A DNA stretch of 64,000 bases. It comes from Litorilituus sp. GTDB taxonomy: Bacteria > Pseudomonadota > Gammaproteobacteria > Enterobacterales > Alteromonadaceae. The notes beneath the pieces were generated by a model. It made no database searches and was not told the DNA's origin. It saw only the letters and a program-made list of their open reading frames with translations. A program made the position numbers and the translations under genes. The stretch spans positions 24,065 through 88,064 of the forward strand of contig JASMAS010000046.1 of the NCBI GenBank assembly GCA_030754235.1. The letters run 5' to 3'. Below, in pieces: positions 8,768 to 17,761 of this stretch (positions within the stretch are counted from its first letter, which is position 1; each line of letters opens with the position of its first letter).

Positions 8768-9601
8768 ATGGCAGAAACATTATATTTTTCCAGTTATGGC
8801 AACAACAAACAATCCTCAACGCCATTAGTATTACTTCATGGTTGGGGGTTAAATTCCGCCGTTTGGCAACCTTTTATTAATTCATTAGCTGAAAATTTTA
8901 CTGATGACTTTCAGGTCATTACTGTTGATCTTCCTGGTTTTGGCTTAAATAGAGATAACACCATTGAGCCCTATTCTTTAGCCAACATAGTCACACAGCT
9001 TAATCACACTATTAGTCAGCCTGCTATTTACTTAGGTTGGTCGTTAGGTGGTTTAGTGGCTACAGAAATGGCCTTAACCCACCCTGAAAAAGTACTAGCA
9101 CTAGTGAGTGTGGCAAGTTCACCATGTTTTATTGAGAAATCTCCATGCTCGCAAGAGGTTAATAGTCATTGGCCAGGCATTAAGCCTCATATCTTGCATA
9201 ATTTTCATCAACAATTAAAAGAAGATACTCAAAAAACAATTACTAATTTTTTGAAAATACAGGCAATGGGTAGCCCACATATTCGTCAAGACATTAAACA
9301 AATCACCCACTTAGTGATGCAGCATGACATGCCAAGTAAAGCCACACTAGATCAATCACTAGCTCTGCTTGAAACAAGTGATCACAGAAAACAATTAACT
9401 TTAATACACCAGCCTTTTCTACGTTTATACGGGAGCAATGACAGCTTAGTCCCTAAACGAGCGATTGAGCAAATAGCCAAGCTAGCAAACCAAAGTGAAC
9501 AGCATGTTTTTTCACCAGCATCACATGCGCCTTTTATTTCACACCTTGATGAGTTTAATCAAGTGGTAACAGCATGGCTTTTAGAACATTTCAGCAACTA
9601 G
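8768..9601 (+). CDS. bioH: Pimeloyl-ACP methyl ester carboxylesterase BioH
   Basis: BioH removes the methyl group from pimeloyl-ACP methyl ester and so ends the pimelate phase of biotin synthesis. The 277-residue alpha/beta hydrolase has the oxyanion motif LLHGWGLNS (22-30), nucleophile S92 in GWSLGG, acid D225 in YGSNDSLVP and H253 in SPASHAPF. The triad, the length and the position divergent from comF all fit BioH. It is cytoplasmic, with no signal peptide. A general esterase is the only real alternative, made less likely by the context. Confidence 0.92.
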   Translation: MAETLYFSSYGNNKQSSTPLVLLHGWGLNSAVWQPFINSLAENFTDDFQVITVDLPGFGLNRDNTIEPYSLANIVTQLNHTISQPAIYLGWSLGGLVATEMALTHPEKVLALVSVASSPCFIEKSPCSQEVNSHWPGIKPHILHNFHQQLKEDTQKTITNFLKIQAMGSPHIRQDIKQITHLVMQHDMPSKATLDQSLALLETSDHRKQLTLIHQPFLRLYGSNDSLVPKRAIEQIAKLANQSEQHVFSPASHAPFISHLDEFNQVVTAWLLEHFSN

Positions 9602-9702
9602 ACATTTCGCCCATTCACGCTATTTTTACTCAACGCTAAGGTTTACTTTTTTGTGTTTTTGGTCAATAATCAAACAGAATACTTAAAGTTTAAGGGGCTG
9701 TT

Positions 9703-9975
9703 ATGGAGATCCAATCAGCATTTAACTCTGGCGTACAAGGCCTTCAAAGAGCAAATGAAGAAGCAAATAAAGCTGCTGAAAATATTGTGGCAGAAACAAC
9801 CGCGCCTAACGAAGCGGTCAACCTTGAAACATCGAACATTGATGAAAAGAGTATACCCGATTTGAATCAGTCAATTGTCGATTTGAAAGTTGCTGAATTT
9901 CAAGCAAAAGCATCTGCTCAAGTCATTCAAAGTGCCGATGAAAGTTTGGGCACCTTAATTGATGTGACGGTTTAA
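9703..9975 (+). CDS. Small helical protein, partner of the downstream HExxH protein
   Basis: A 90-residue, mostly helical, acidic protein without signal peptide or membrane segment. The start MEIQSAFNSGVQGLQRA and the end SIVDLKVAEFQAKASAQVIQSADESLGTLIDV resemble the terminal coiled-coil segments of flagellar rod and hook proteins (FlgB/FlgC/FlgG type), which pair N- and C-terminal helices. No flagellar gene lies nearby. ATG at 9703 follows GGGGCTGTT. It is followed after 18 bases by the SprA-like gene, so the two probably form an operon. The function is unknown; the flagellar resemblance is my reading by eye. Confidence 0.65.
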   Translation: MEIQSAFNSGVQGLQRANEEANKAAENIVAETTAPNEAVNLETSNIDEKSIPDLNQSIVDLKVAEFQAKASAQVIQSADESLGTLIDVTV

Positions 9976-9993
9976 AAAGCACCGTTTAAAATT

Positions 9994-10971
9994 ATGAATA
10001 TCACCCCGCAAGCACCCAATTTATTTACCCCTACCGTGTTAAACCCAAACACGGAGACCTTGCGTCGAGAAAATCATCAACGAGAAATTATCACTCAACC
10101 TGCAGCCTTAAATCAGTCAGCCGCAGAAAAAGGCGTAGCTTCAGACAAAGAACGAGGCAGAACGCCCGCACAAAATAATGAAAATATTGATTTTGCTAGC
10201 TTAAAAGAAAAAGCAGAACAAGCAAATCAAGCCATCTCTGAACAAAAGGGTGAACATGGCAATGGGCAAAACTCACACCAGCACCAAGATCATCAGCAAG
10301 AGCAAGCGGCTAAAAAAGATGAGCAACAAGACTCCAACCAGGCTAACGAGCAAGACGGCAATATCAGTGAGCAAAAAGCACAAGCACTTGAAATTAGTCA
10401 GTTACAACGCAGAGACCAAGAAGTTAAAGCACATGAGTTAGCTCATGCAACCATAGGCGGCTCAGTAACAGGAGCACCTAGCTATACTTTTGAAACGGGC
10501 CCCGACGGTAAAAGATATGCAGTAGAAGGCGAAGTCTCTGTAGATCTTTCTATCGTAAAGGGCAACCCTGAAGCTACTATTGCTAAAATGCAAAAAGTGC
10601 ATGCAGCCGCTTTAGCGCCAGCAAACCCGTCGGTGCAAGATGCTAAGGTTGCCGCCAATGCTGCGCAAATTATTTTACAAGCTCAATCAGAATTATTAAC
10701 AGCCCAACATGAGCACATAACTCAAGCACAAATAGCCACTGAAAATACAAATTATTCCGTAGCAAAAGAGACATCAAATACTTTAAGCAATAGTAACAGT
10801 GAACGCGATTTTGATACGTTAATTAATCAAACCATTGAAGCTCAAGAGCAAGTTGCACCAACTCGTTCTGAAGATGTTATTCAACGCGCAGGTAGAATTG
10901 AGAGTTTTTATCAAGACATAAGCCAGGCTTATAACAAACCTGCAACTCACCAGTTTGAACTAACTGCTTAA
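9994..10971 (+). CDS. Putative HExxH metalloprotease (SprA-related / CJM1_0395 family)
   Basis: The 325-residue protein has a low-complexity, Gln/His/Glu-rich first third (about 80-130), then a conserved core QLQRRDQEVKAHELAHATIGG with the zinc-protease motif H147-E148-L-A-H151, followed by GAPSYTFETGPDGKRYAVEGEV. This core is typical of the SprA-related family of putative metalloproteases. No signal peptide is visible, so cytoplasmic action or type III/flagellar-type export is possible. The third zinc ligand and the substrate are not known to me. It sits directly downstream of a small protein with flagellar-rod-like ends. Confidence 0.75.
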   Translation: MNITPQAPNLFTPTVLNPNTETLRRENHQREIITQPAALNQSAAEKGVASDKERGRTPAQNNENIDFASLKEKAEQANQAISEQKGEHGNGQNSHQHQDHQQEQAAKKDEQQDSNQANEQDGNISEQKAQALEISQLQRRDQEVKAHELAHATIGGSVTGAPSYTFETGPDGKRYAVEGEVSVDLSIVKGNPEATIAKMQKVHAAALAPANPSVQDAKVAANAAQIILQAQSELLTAQHEHITQAQIATENTNYSVAKETSNTLSNSNSERDFDTLINQTIEAQEQVAPTRSEDVIQRAGRIESFYQDISQAYNKPATHQFELTA

Positions 10972-11040
10972 GAGCATTAACACAATATATACTGCTTCTA
11001 TGTAAACTTTCGAGGGCTTAGCGCTTAAGACAAGCAGTTA

Positions 11041-11057
11041 TACTAATGACATTAGTA
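11041..11057. repeat. Short perfect palindrome between metalloprotease and pyrE
   Basis: TACTAATG, a central A, then CATTAGTA, in the 165-base convergent gap. A second small hairpin (TTTTGC-TGA-GCAAAA, 11063-11077) follows directly. They may mark transcription ends or a protein-binding site; neither has a long T-tract. Confidence 0.35.
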
Positions 11058-11136
11058 GCCGTTTTTGCTGAGCAAAAGGTACGAATAGTCAAAGTAAATC
11101 TACTCAGCCCTCATGCCCAACATAAAAAAGAAAACG

Positions 11137-11790
11137 TTAAACCCCGTAATCTAAACGATACTGCTTAATACTCGCCAAACTTTCACTTAACTCTGGCTGG
11201 TCAGCTAACTTCTCTTCAAGGTAAGTGACAACATCAGCAAGGGTTACAATTGAAATGACATGTGTATCAAAATCTCGCTCTACTTCCTGAATAGCAGATA
11301 ACTCACCTTGACCTTTTTCTTGGCGATCTAAAGCAATGAGTACACCTGATAACTTCGCATCGTGAGCTTTAATAATTTCCATGGATTCACGAATTGCTGT
11401 GCCAGCGGTGATAACATCATCTACTAACATCACTTTACCATTAAGTTCGGCCCCCACTAAACTGCCGCCTTCACCGTGAGTTTTTGCTTCTTTACGATTA
11501 AAGCAATAAGGTACATCAAGGTTGTGCTGATCAAATAACGCCACTGTTGTAGTCGTTGCAATAGGAATACCTTTATAAGCAGGGCCAAATACTAAATCAA
11601 ATTCAATATTAGCATCCACTAAAGCTGCCGCATAAAAGCGGCCTAAACGAGCTAAATCACCACCGGTTTTAAATAAGCCCGCATTAAAAAAATAAGGGCT
11701 AGTACGGCCTGACTTTAAGGTAAACTCACCAAAACGTAATACTTGTTTCGATAAAGCAAAATCAATAAATTCGCGTTGATAATCTTTCAT
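11137..11790 (-). CDS. pyrE: Orotate phosphoribosyltransferase
   Basis: PyrE joins orotate and PRPP to give orotidine 5'-monophosphate in pyrimidine synthesis. The 217-residue protein starts [13 protein letters not shown] and carries the substrate loop [13 protein letters not shown] and the PRPP motif [13 protein letters not shown]. The frame extends four codons further to a TTG, but those codons are the GGAGAG ribosome-binding site of the ATG at 11790. The gene follows rph by 21 bases, the conserved rph-pyrE operon. In E. coli expression is tuned by translation-coupled attenuation in rph; I see no U-rich attenuator in the short gap. Confidence 0.96.
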   Translation of the reverse strand: MKDYQREFIDFALSKQVLRFGEFTLKSGRTSPYFFNAGLFKTGGDLARLGRFYAAALVDANIEFDLVFGPAYKGIPIATTTTVALFDQHNLDVPYCFNRKEAKTHGEGGSLVGAELNGKVMLVDDVITAGTAIRESMEIIKAHDAKLSGVLIALDRQEKGQGELSAIQEVERDFDTHVISIVTLADVVTYLEEKLADQPELSESLASIKQYRLDYGV

Positions 11791-11811
11791 CTTTCTCTCC
11801 AAATTTATTAA

Positions 11812-12525
11812 TTAGCTTAATGCCGCTTTTTGATGATCAAATAATTCATTGATAGCATCTTTTGATAGCTGCATCATGGCTTGCATCTCTTCAAAACTGA
11901 ATGGCTCTTCTTCTGCAGTACCTTGCACTTCAATTAACTTACCGGTGTCGGTCATAACAACATTCATATCTGTTTCAGCATTTGAGTCTTCATCATAATC
12001 TAAATCGGCAACAGGCTCGCCTTGATAAATACCCACAGAAATAGCGGCAATCATGTGCTTAAGCGGGTTAGTTTTGATAATATCTTTAGCGCGCATGTAA
12101 TTCAGTGCATCCACTAAGGCCACACAGGCACCGGTAATAGAAGCAGTACGCGTGCCACCATCAGCCTGTATAACATCACAATCTACCGAAATAGTATTTT
12201 CACCTAATGCTTTTAAATCAACTGCAGCACGTAAGGCGCGAGCAATTAAACGTGAAATTTCTAATGTACGGCCGCTTTGCTTACCAGCTGCGGCTTCACG
12301 GCGCATGCGAGTATGGGTTGAACGTGGCAACATACCATATTCAGCCGTTACCCAACCTTTACCTTGGCCTTTTAAAAAGCGCGGTACACCTTCATCAACC
12401 GAGGCAGTACAAATCACTTTGGTATCACCAAATTCAATCAATACTGAACCTTCTGCATGGGCAGTAAATTGACGAGTGATGGTTACAGGGCGAATTTGCC
12501 CTAATGTTCTGCCGCTTGGACGCAT
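11812..12525 (-). CDS. rph: Ribonuclease PH
   Basis: A phosphate-dependent 3'-5' exoribonuclease that trims tRNA 3' ends. The 237-residue protein is full length: start [16 protein letters not shown]-binding arginines in [23 protein letters not shown], catalytic region [20 protein letters not shown], and the C-terminal helix ending DHQKAALS. It has no frameshift of the kind known from E. coli K-12. It is the first gene of the rph-pyrE pair. In E. coli yicC is its direct divergent neighbour; here three oxidoreductase genes lie between. Confidence 0.96.
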   Translation of the reverse strand: MRPSGRTLGQIRPVTITRQFTAHAEGSVLIEFGDTKVICTASVDEGVPRFLKGQGKGWVTAEYGMLPRSTHTRMRREAAAGKQSGRTLEISRLIARALRAAVDLKALGENTISVDCDVIQADGGTRTASITGACVALVDALNYMRAKDIIKTNPLKHMIAAISVGIYQGEPVADLDYDEDSNAETDMNVVMTDTGKLIEVQGTAEEEPFSFEEMQAMMQLSKDAINELFDHQKAALS

Positions 12526-12666
12526 AGCAAGATCCTTTATGTAAATACAAGAAAATAATTGCCGCTATTATAATGCTTCATCACTTTTTTTGAAATATAG
12601 TTAAGATAATAAAGGTCATCTTGTCGGTAGATTGTAATTTTAGTTTAACTAAATAGTGAGAAAAAA

Positions 12667-13188
12667 ATGAAGCCAGTGTTAATATTTGCCATAAGTAGCT
12701 TGTTATTTTTCGTTAATAGCGCGTATGCAAACACAAAAAATAGCCAATCAAGCCTTCAATCAATCAAAGCAAAGTTACCTGAATATTCCAAAGTATATGA
12801 TGATAAACGTGATCCATTTAAAGATGCCAATGCGGCGTTAGCACTTGCTAGCGCAACTAATAGAAATGTACTCATTGAAATTGGGGGTAATTGGTGTACT
12901 TGGTGTCATAAATTGGATGCATTCTTATTAAAAAATCCTGAAGTTTACAATGTGCTACACAGTCAATATGTATTACTGAAAGTTAATGTCAGTGACTCTA
13001 ATGAAAACGAAGACTTTATGAAATCTTTACCACCTGTATTAGGTTATCCTCATATCTACATCTCTACAGGGAATGGTAAAATGCTGCTTTCTAAAGATAC
13101 TGCTCAATTACAACACGAAAACGACTATTCAACTGAGTATTGGCTAACTTTTCTTGAACAGTGGCAAAGCAAGCAGCCAAGCTCATAG
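12667..13188 (+). CDS. Secreted thioredoxin-fold protein with CTWC motif
   Basis: The 173-residue protein has a signal peptide (about 1-21, cut near AYA) and one thioredoxin-like domain of the thioredoxin_7/DUF255 kind: VLIEIGGNWCTWCHKLDAF with C77 and C80, then LLKVNVSDSNEN and the cis-Pro region GYPHIYIS. It should act in the periplasm as a disulfide reductase or a metal/cofactor handling protein. It is followed by a gluconate dehydrogenase subunit 3-like gene (9 bases) and a GMC flavoprotein gene, so it may assist maturation of that enzyme; this is inference from the operon. The ATG follows GTGAGAAAAAA. Confidence 0.82.
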   Translation: MKPVLIFAISSLLFFVNSAYANTKNSQSSLQSIKAKLPEYSKVYDDKRDPFKDANAALALASATNRNVLIEIGGNWCTWCHKLDAFLLKNPEVYNVLHSQYVLLKVNVSDSNENEDFMKSLPPVLGYPHIYISTGNGKMLLSKDTAQLQHENDYSTEYWLTFLEQWQSKQPSS

Positions 13189-13197
13189 GAAGGAAAG

Positions 13198-13893
13198 ATG
13201 AAATCTTTTTTCAGTCAACAATATCAAACACCCGCTTGGTTTAAAGAAAAACAACTAAAAAGTAAAATTTCTCGACGTGCGTTATTAAAATCAGCTGCGG
13301 GGGCAAGTGCGATGACCGCGGTTCCCGTAGCAGCTTACACACTAAAAAAATCAATTAGTATCGAAGAATTATCTAAAACCGATCCTTGGTTAACCTTAGA
13401 TGCCACCTTGCTACATTTGTTACCAGAGTCAAACGTTGGCCCTAGTGCAAAAGACATTAACGCTACAACATATTTGTATCAGGTGATAACGGTACAACCA
13501 ACACACCAAGATGAAAAAGACTTTATTATCAAAGGTGTTGGTTGGCTTAATGGCTTCTCACAAAGTAAATTAACCAAACCCTTTGTGCAATTACCCACAA
13601 ATGAAAAAGAGTTTGTTTTACAAAGCATCAGTAATTCACGCGCGGGTAGTAACTGGTTAACAACGTTATTAAGCTATATTTTTGAAGCTATGTTAGCGCC
13701 ACCAGCTTACGGTGGTAATCCTCATGGTATTGGTTGGCAATGGTTAGATCATAAAGCGGGCTTTCCCCTGCCCCAAGAGGGTCAACGTTTTTTTGAATTA
13801 CCACCAAGAGCTCTAGCTAAAAATGAAACTGTAGTGCAAAAGCTGCACTCTTATCAAACTATGCCGCCAATAAAGAGCATTATTAAAGCATGA
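13198..13893 (+). CDS. Gluconate 2-dehydrogenase subunit 3-like protein with Tat signal
   Basis: The 231-residue protein has a twin-arginine export signal (SRRALLKSAAGASAMTAVPVAAYT, about residues 23-46) and the helical body of the gluconate 2-dehydrogenase subunit 3 family, with a C-terminal region YGGNPHGIGWQWLDHKAG that is typical. Such small subunits accompany membrane-bound GMC-type dehydrogenases and help export or stabilise the flavoprotein, which lacks its own signal. The stop overlaps the start of the GMC gene (ATGA), indicating coupled translation. The substrate of the complex is unknown. Confidence 0.85.
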   Translation: MKSFFSQQYQTPAWFKEKQLKSKISRRALLKSAAGASAMTAVPVAAYTLKKSISIEELSKTDPWLTLDATLLHLLPESNVGPSAKDINATTYLYQVITVQPTHQDEKDFIIKGVGWLNGFSQSKLTKPFVQLPTNEKEFVLQSISNSRAGSNWLTTLLSYIFEAMLAPPAYGGNPHGIGWQWLDHKAGFPLPQEGQRFFELPPRALAKNETVVQKLHSYQTMPPIKSIIKA

Positions 13894-15620
13894 AAAAAGT
13901 AGATTATGATATTTGTCTTGTTGGCAGTGGTGCGGGTGCTTCACCCGTAGCTTATACACTCGCAAAAGCTGGCGCCAAAGTACTGGTATTAGAAAAAGGC
14001 CCATGGCTTACGGAAAAAGAATTTTTTAAAGATGAATTAACCATTAGTATTCATGATGCCTACAACCCCAAACTTACCGATGAACAACATGTTATTGAAG
14101 AAGAATACCAAGATGAAGAGGGAAAAAGCTTTTGGCAAGGTGAAGCCACAAGTGAATCAGGCTGGACATGGTGGAATGGTTCAGTCGTTGGCGGCTCGTC
14201 TAATTTTATGAGTGGCTATTTTCACCGCCTTAAACCAATTGATTTTCGTCTCAAAACTGAGTTTGGTGCTATTTCGGGTGCAAATATAGCCGACTGGCCA
14301 ATTAGCTATGATGAGCTTGAGCCATACTATGCCATGGTTGAGCGTGAAGTGGGGGTATCTGGCCGGGTGGTAGAACACCCTCATCAAGAACCTAGATCGT
14401 CTAGCTTTCCTTATCCTCCCGTTGCTGAATTACCCATATCATCATGGATAGATAAGGCCGCAACTCGTATGGGTTATCACGCGATACCCGTACCAAGAGC
14501 CATATTATCACAGCCAGCAATGGGGCGAAGAAGTTGCGAATATTCAGGTTATTGCAGTAGTTATGGCTGTGCTTCTGGCGCTAAGGGCAGTGGTAGAGCG
14601 GCGTTGTTAAATCATGCTGTTGCTACAGGCAACTGTACAATTAGGGCTAATTCAAAAGTGCATAAAATTGCCACTGATAGCCAAGGTGATATTTCTGGTG
14701 TGCACTACTACGACAGCGTGGGGCGTAAAAAAAGTGTTAGTGCAAAAATTTATGTTATCGCTTGCCAAGCTGTGGAAACTTCACGGCTATTATTATCGTC
14801 AACCGGTGAAAAATTTCCTCATGGTTTGGCCAATAACAGCGGCCAGGTAGGAAAAAACTTACTCTTTAGTGGCGGAGGTACTGGCCGTGGTGATTTTATC
14901 TTTGATGAGCTCAACAATAAGCAAGTGAATGAGTTAAAACACGTAGGCCCTTTTATTAATAGAGCACTACAAGATTGGTACACAATATCTGACAAAAACT
15001 TTACTGGCACTAACAGCAACGGCCAAGCAAAAGGTGGCACCATCGATTTTTTATTCCATCAAAACCCCATTGCTCGCGCTAGTGGAACACAATGGGGGCT
15101 AGATGAGCAAGACAATGGTAAATTACTGTGGGGCGATGCCTTAAAACAAAGCATGAAAAATGAGTTCACTACCTATAAAACTCTACGCTTTGAAGTGTTT
15201 AATGATTGGCTACCCACTGATAACTGCTTTGTGACATTAGATGATGAAGTAACTGATAAATGGGGGGACCCAGTAGCAAAAGTACGTATTGGTTATCATG
15301 AACATGATCTTGAAGTAGGTGCTTACTTAAGCCAAAAAGCAGAAAAATTATTAGAGGCGTTGGGCGCCAAAAATATCTCATCTTCTGTAAGTGGATATCC
15401 AGCAACTAATTTAATGGCGGGTGGTTGTCGTTTTGGTCATGATCCCAAAACATCGGTGTTAAATAAACACTGTCAAGCCCATCAAGTAGAGAACCTATAT
15501 GTCACTGACGGCTCATTTATGCCCACAGGTGGTAGTGTGCCCTATACCTTTACCATTTATGCTAATGCCTTTCGTGTTGCAGAGCATATAAAACAAAAAT
15601 GGAGAAAAATGATCTCATAG
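13890..15620 (+). CDS. GMC family oxidoreductase (gluconate/sorbitol dehydrogenase-like flavoprotein)
   Basis: The 576-residue flavoprotein has an N-terminal FAD-binding motif VGSGAGASPVAYTLAKAG with LVLEKG at the end of the second strand, the GMC signature region WNGSVVGGSSNFMSGYFHRL, and a C-terminal DGSFMPTGGSVPYTFTIYANA segment. The cysteine group SCEYSGYCSSYGCASGAKGS (about 211-230) is shared with membrane-bound gluconate/2-ketogluconate dehydrogenases. The family oxidises sugar or polyol hydroxyls in the periplasm and passes electrons to the respiratory chain. There is no own signal peptide, so it is probably co-exported with the Tat-bearing upstream protein. The usual cytochrome c subunit gene is not present here. 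Confidence 0.87.
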   Translation: MKKVDYDICLVGSGAGASPVAYTLAKAGAKVLVLEKGPWLTEKEFFKDELTISIHDAYNPKLTDEQHVIEEEYQDEEGKSFWQGEATSESGWTWWNGSVVGGSSNFMSGYFHRLKPIDFRLKTEFGAISGANIADWPISYDELEPYYAMVEREVGVSGRVVEHPHQEPRSSSFPYPPVAELPISSWIDKAATRMGYHAIPVPRAILSQPAMGRRSCEYSGYCSSYGCASGAKGSGRAALLNHAVATGNCTIRANSKVHKIATDSQGDISGVHYYDSVGRKKSVSAKIYVIACQAVETSRLLLSSTGEKFPHGLANNSGQVGKNLLFSGGGTGRGDFIFDELNNKQVNELKHVGPFINRALQDWYTISDKNFTGTNSNGQAKGGTIDFLFHQNPIARASGTQWGLDEQDNGKLLWGDALKQSMKNEFTTYKTLRFEVFNDWLPTDNCFVTLDDEVTDKWGDPVAKVRIGYHEHDLEVGAYLSQKAEKLLEALGAKNISSSVSGYPATNLMAGGCRFGHDPKTSVLNKHCQAHQVENLYVTDGSFMPTGGSVPYTFTIYANAFRVAEHIKQKWRKMIS

Positions 15621-15697
15621 CTTTTTCTGGCTAGATTTAACTAGCTCAGGCATAATCTCTGCCTTCATTCTTATAACACTATTACATAGGAAAGATT

Positions 15698-16561
15698 ATG
15701 ATCCATAGTATGACGGCATTTGCTCGTTTTGAAGTAAAAGGCGACTGGGGCAATGCAGTTTGGGAAATTCGCAGCGTTAATCAGCGCTTTTTAGAAACCT
15801 ATTTTCGATTACCCGAGCAGTTTCGCAGTATTGAACCCTTATTAAGAGAGCGTTTTCGCAAGCAACTGAATCGCGGCAAGGTAGAATGTCAATTACGTTT
15901 TAATGCCAACCCCGGCGCAAAAAGCGAATTAACTCTCAATGAAAAATTAGCACTACAACTAATACAGCATGCTAACTGGGTTAACGAACAAACCTTAAAT
16001 AGCCAAGTAAACCCGTTAGAAGTGATGCGTTGGCCCGGTGTGATGGAAGCTGCAGAAGAAGATATGTCGGCAATTCAAGCACAGCTATTAACTGGCTTTG
16101 ATAGCGCATTAAACGACTTTATCCAAGCTCGCGCAAGCGAAGGCGAAAACCTAAAAAACCTGATAGAGCAGCGATTAAATGCGATCACCGTTGAAGCAGA
16201 CAAAGTTCATGCCTTTATGCCTGAAGTGATAGAATGGCAACGCAAACGTATTACCGACAAGTTTACCGATGCCAGTATCGACTTAGACTCAACTCGCGTT
16301 GAGCAAGAGCTAGTTTTGCTTGCCCAAAAAATGGACGTTGCCGAAGAGCTAGACCGATTAAACTGCCATGTTAGTGAAACAAGAAAAATCCTCAAAAAAG
16401 GAGGCGCACAAGGTCGTCGTTTAGACTTTATGATGCAAGAATTTAATCGTGAAGCTAACACCTTAGGTTCTAAATCGATTAATACCGATGTCACCACCAG
16501 CGCAGTAGAATTAAAAGTCTTAATCGAACAAATGCGCGAACAGATTGCGAATATAGAGTAG
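15698..16561 (+). CDS. yicC: YicC family endoribonuclease
   Basis: The 287-residue protein starts with the hallmark MIHSMTAFAR and ends in the conserved block GRRLDFMMQEFNREANTLGSKS followed by VVELKVLIEQMREQ-like residues. The family cleaves RNA endonucleolytically and is linked to stationary-phase RNA control in E. coli. Length and start fit the family. In E. coli it is divergent from rph; here a three-gene oxidoreductase cassette separates them while the relative orientation is kept. Confidence 0.94.
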   Translation: MIHSMTAFARFEVKGDWGNAVWEIRSVNQRFLETYFRLPEQFRSIEPLLRERFRKQLNRGKVECQLRFNANPGAKSELTLNEKLALQLIQHANWVNEQTLNSQVNPLEVMRWPGVMEAAEEDMSAIQAQLLTGFDSALNDFIQARASEGENLKNLIEQRLNAITVEADKVHAFMPEVIEWQRKRITDKFTDASIDLDSTRVEQELVLLAQKMDVAEELDRLNCHVSETRKILKKGGAQGRRLDFMMQEFNREANTLGSKSINTDVTTSAVELKVLIEQMREQIANIE

Positions 16562-16577
16562 TTGTTATTAACACCCT

Positions 16578-16621
16578 TTTAATAAGTCATAGTAACACCA
16601 TGCTATCTATGACTTATTAAA
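16578..16621. repeat. 15-bp inverted repeat (possible terminator) after yicC
   Basis: Perfect arms TTTAATAAGTCATAG (16578-16592) and CTATGACTTATTAAA (16607-16621) around a 14-base loop. It starts 16 bases after the yicC stop and is probably its terminator, although no T-run follows; the A/T ends of the stem could serve in both directions. Confidence 0.5.
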
Positions 16622-16703
16622 GAGACAGTAACCTAAAATCACATCGTAAAACGCTGTTTGCATAGCATAACAAGCCGAATAATTTGTATAAGGATGACTT
16701 CAA

Positions 16704-17384
16704 ATGATTTCACTATCCCAAGAGCAATGTCGCGTCATTGGCGTTATGCTAGAAAAAGAAACCACTACACCTGAACAATATCCCTTGTCGATTAATAGTT
16801 TAGCCAGCGGCTGTAACCAAAAAAGTAATCGAGACCCTGTCATGTCATTATCCGAAACAGACATACAAAATACAGTGGATGAGCTGGTGCACAAGAATCA
16901 GTTGATGGTAGATCACAAAGCTTCAGGGCGAGTAAACAAGTACTTCCACCGGTTTTGCAATACCGAGTTTGGCAATTTGCAATTCAGCCCACAGCAAAGA
17001 GCTATAATTTGTGTGCTATTACTAAGAGGCGCACAAACGCCCGGCGAGTTAAGAACTCGCACTAACCGCTTAGCTGATTTTAACGATGTAAATGAAGTTG
17101 AGCACACATTAACTGAGCTGCAAGAATTGAATGGTCTAACTCTGGTTAAAAAACTTGCTCGCGAACCAGGTAAACGCGAATCACGCTATGTACACTTGTT
17201 CTCAGATGTTGATGAAGAGAATTTGATTGAAATACATTGCACAGACACTGACTTAGCCCCCTCAAAAGAAGCAGCTCAACTTAGCCAAAGAGTGGATGAT
17301 TTAGAGGAGCAGGTATCTTCACTAATGACGCAAGTAAGAATTTTATCTGAACAAGTACGTAAACAGATCCAAAACATAGAGTAG
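16704..17384 (+). CDS. YceH family protein (DUF480)
   Basis: The 226-residue protein belongs to the YceH/DUF480 family: LSQEQCRVIGVMLEKETTTPEQYPLS, SLASGCNQKSNRDPVMSL and LLLRGAQTPGELRTRTNRLADF are the conserved blocks of two tandem winged-helix domains. The tail (about 190-226) is a predicted coiled coil (QLSQRVDDLEEQVSSLMTQVRILSEQ in outline). The role is unknown; the fold suggests DNA or protein binding. No neighbour gives a strong clue. Confidence 0.9.
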   Translation: MISLSQEQCRVIGVMLEKETTTPEQYPLSINSLASGCNQKSNRDPVMSLSETDIQNTVDELVHKNQLMVDHKASGRVNKYFHRFCNTEFGNLQFSPQQRAIICVLLLRGAQTPGELRTRTNRLADFNDVNEVEHTLTELQELNGLTLVKKLAREPGKRESRYVHLFSDVDEENLIEIHCTDTDLAPSKEAAQLSQRVDDLEEQVSSLMTQVRILSEQVRKQIQNIE

Positions 17385-17497
17385 GAATTCTGTAACCTTT
17401 ATAAGAAGTTACAAACCTTCATTTACCGTCATAAGTATTTACCTAAATGCTTTGCAGGGTCAAACTTTTTTAAAATATCTATCCAAATATACAATTC

Positions 17498-17515
17498 TTG
17501 TTATTTAAATAACAA
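17498..17515. repeat. Perfect 18-bp palindrome TTGTTATTTAAATAACAA
   Basis: Two exact 9-base half sites with no spacer. The right half also lies next to CAACAAAA, which can pair instead with TTTTGTTG about 20 bases on, so two mutually exclusive RNA hairpins are possible. It could be a regulator site or the end of the yceH transcript. Confidence 0.4.
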
Positions 17516-17665
17516 CAAAATCGAAACGTCATTGGTTTTGTTGTATTTTCTTCTATTTTCTATCCCTTTGTCACTCAAATGAACGTTTTTCTCTTTCATT
17601 TGAATAAATAAATCGCCAATTTATGAACTATTTATCTTAATGTATTAAATTACTTGATCTGGCAC

Positions 17666-17685
17666 AAACGATAACCATTTTTATT
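17666..17685. promoter_or_regulatory. Weak Fur-box-like site before TonB receptor gene
   Basis: AAACGATAACCATTTTTATT; its reverse complement agrees with the stronger Fur-like site upstream of the second receptor (61193-61211 plus one base) at 14 of 20 positions by my count. It is 77 bases before the receptor start. Suggestive only. Confidence 0.35.
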
Positions 17686-17761
17686 CACATTCGAATAGAG
17701 TAGTACGCTAGAATGCCGCTCAAAATTAGTTAAGTGTTTAAATTATCAAGGTAACCGTTTT

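Larger units (their letters stand above)
17385..17761. promoter_or_regulatory. Long leader of TonB receptor gene with inverted repeats
   Basis: A 377-base, AT-rich region without a visible gene. It contains a perfect 18-base palindrome (17498-17515), overlapping complementary segments CAACAAAA (17513-17520) and TTTTGTTG (17536-17543), an inverted repeat TCAAATGAA/TTCATTTGA (17575-17583 and 17595-17603), and a weak Fur-box-like site (17666-17685). The promoter and terminator of the neighbours should lie here, but I cannot place the -35/-10 with confidence. Confidence 0.5.

Noticed and set aside
12152..12472. 106-codon open frame on the strand opposite rph
   Set aside because: It lies wholly within the conserved rph gene, and its translation has no recognisable domain or ribosome-binding site.
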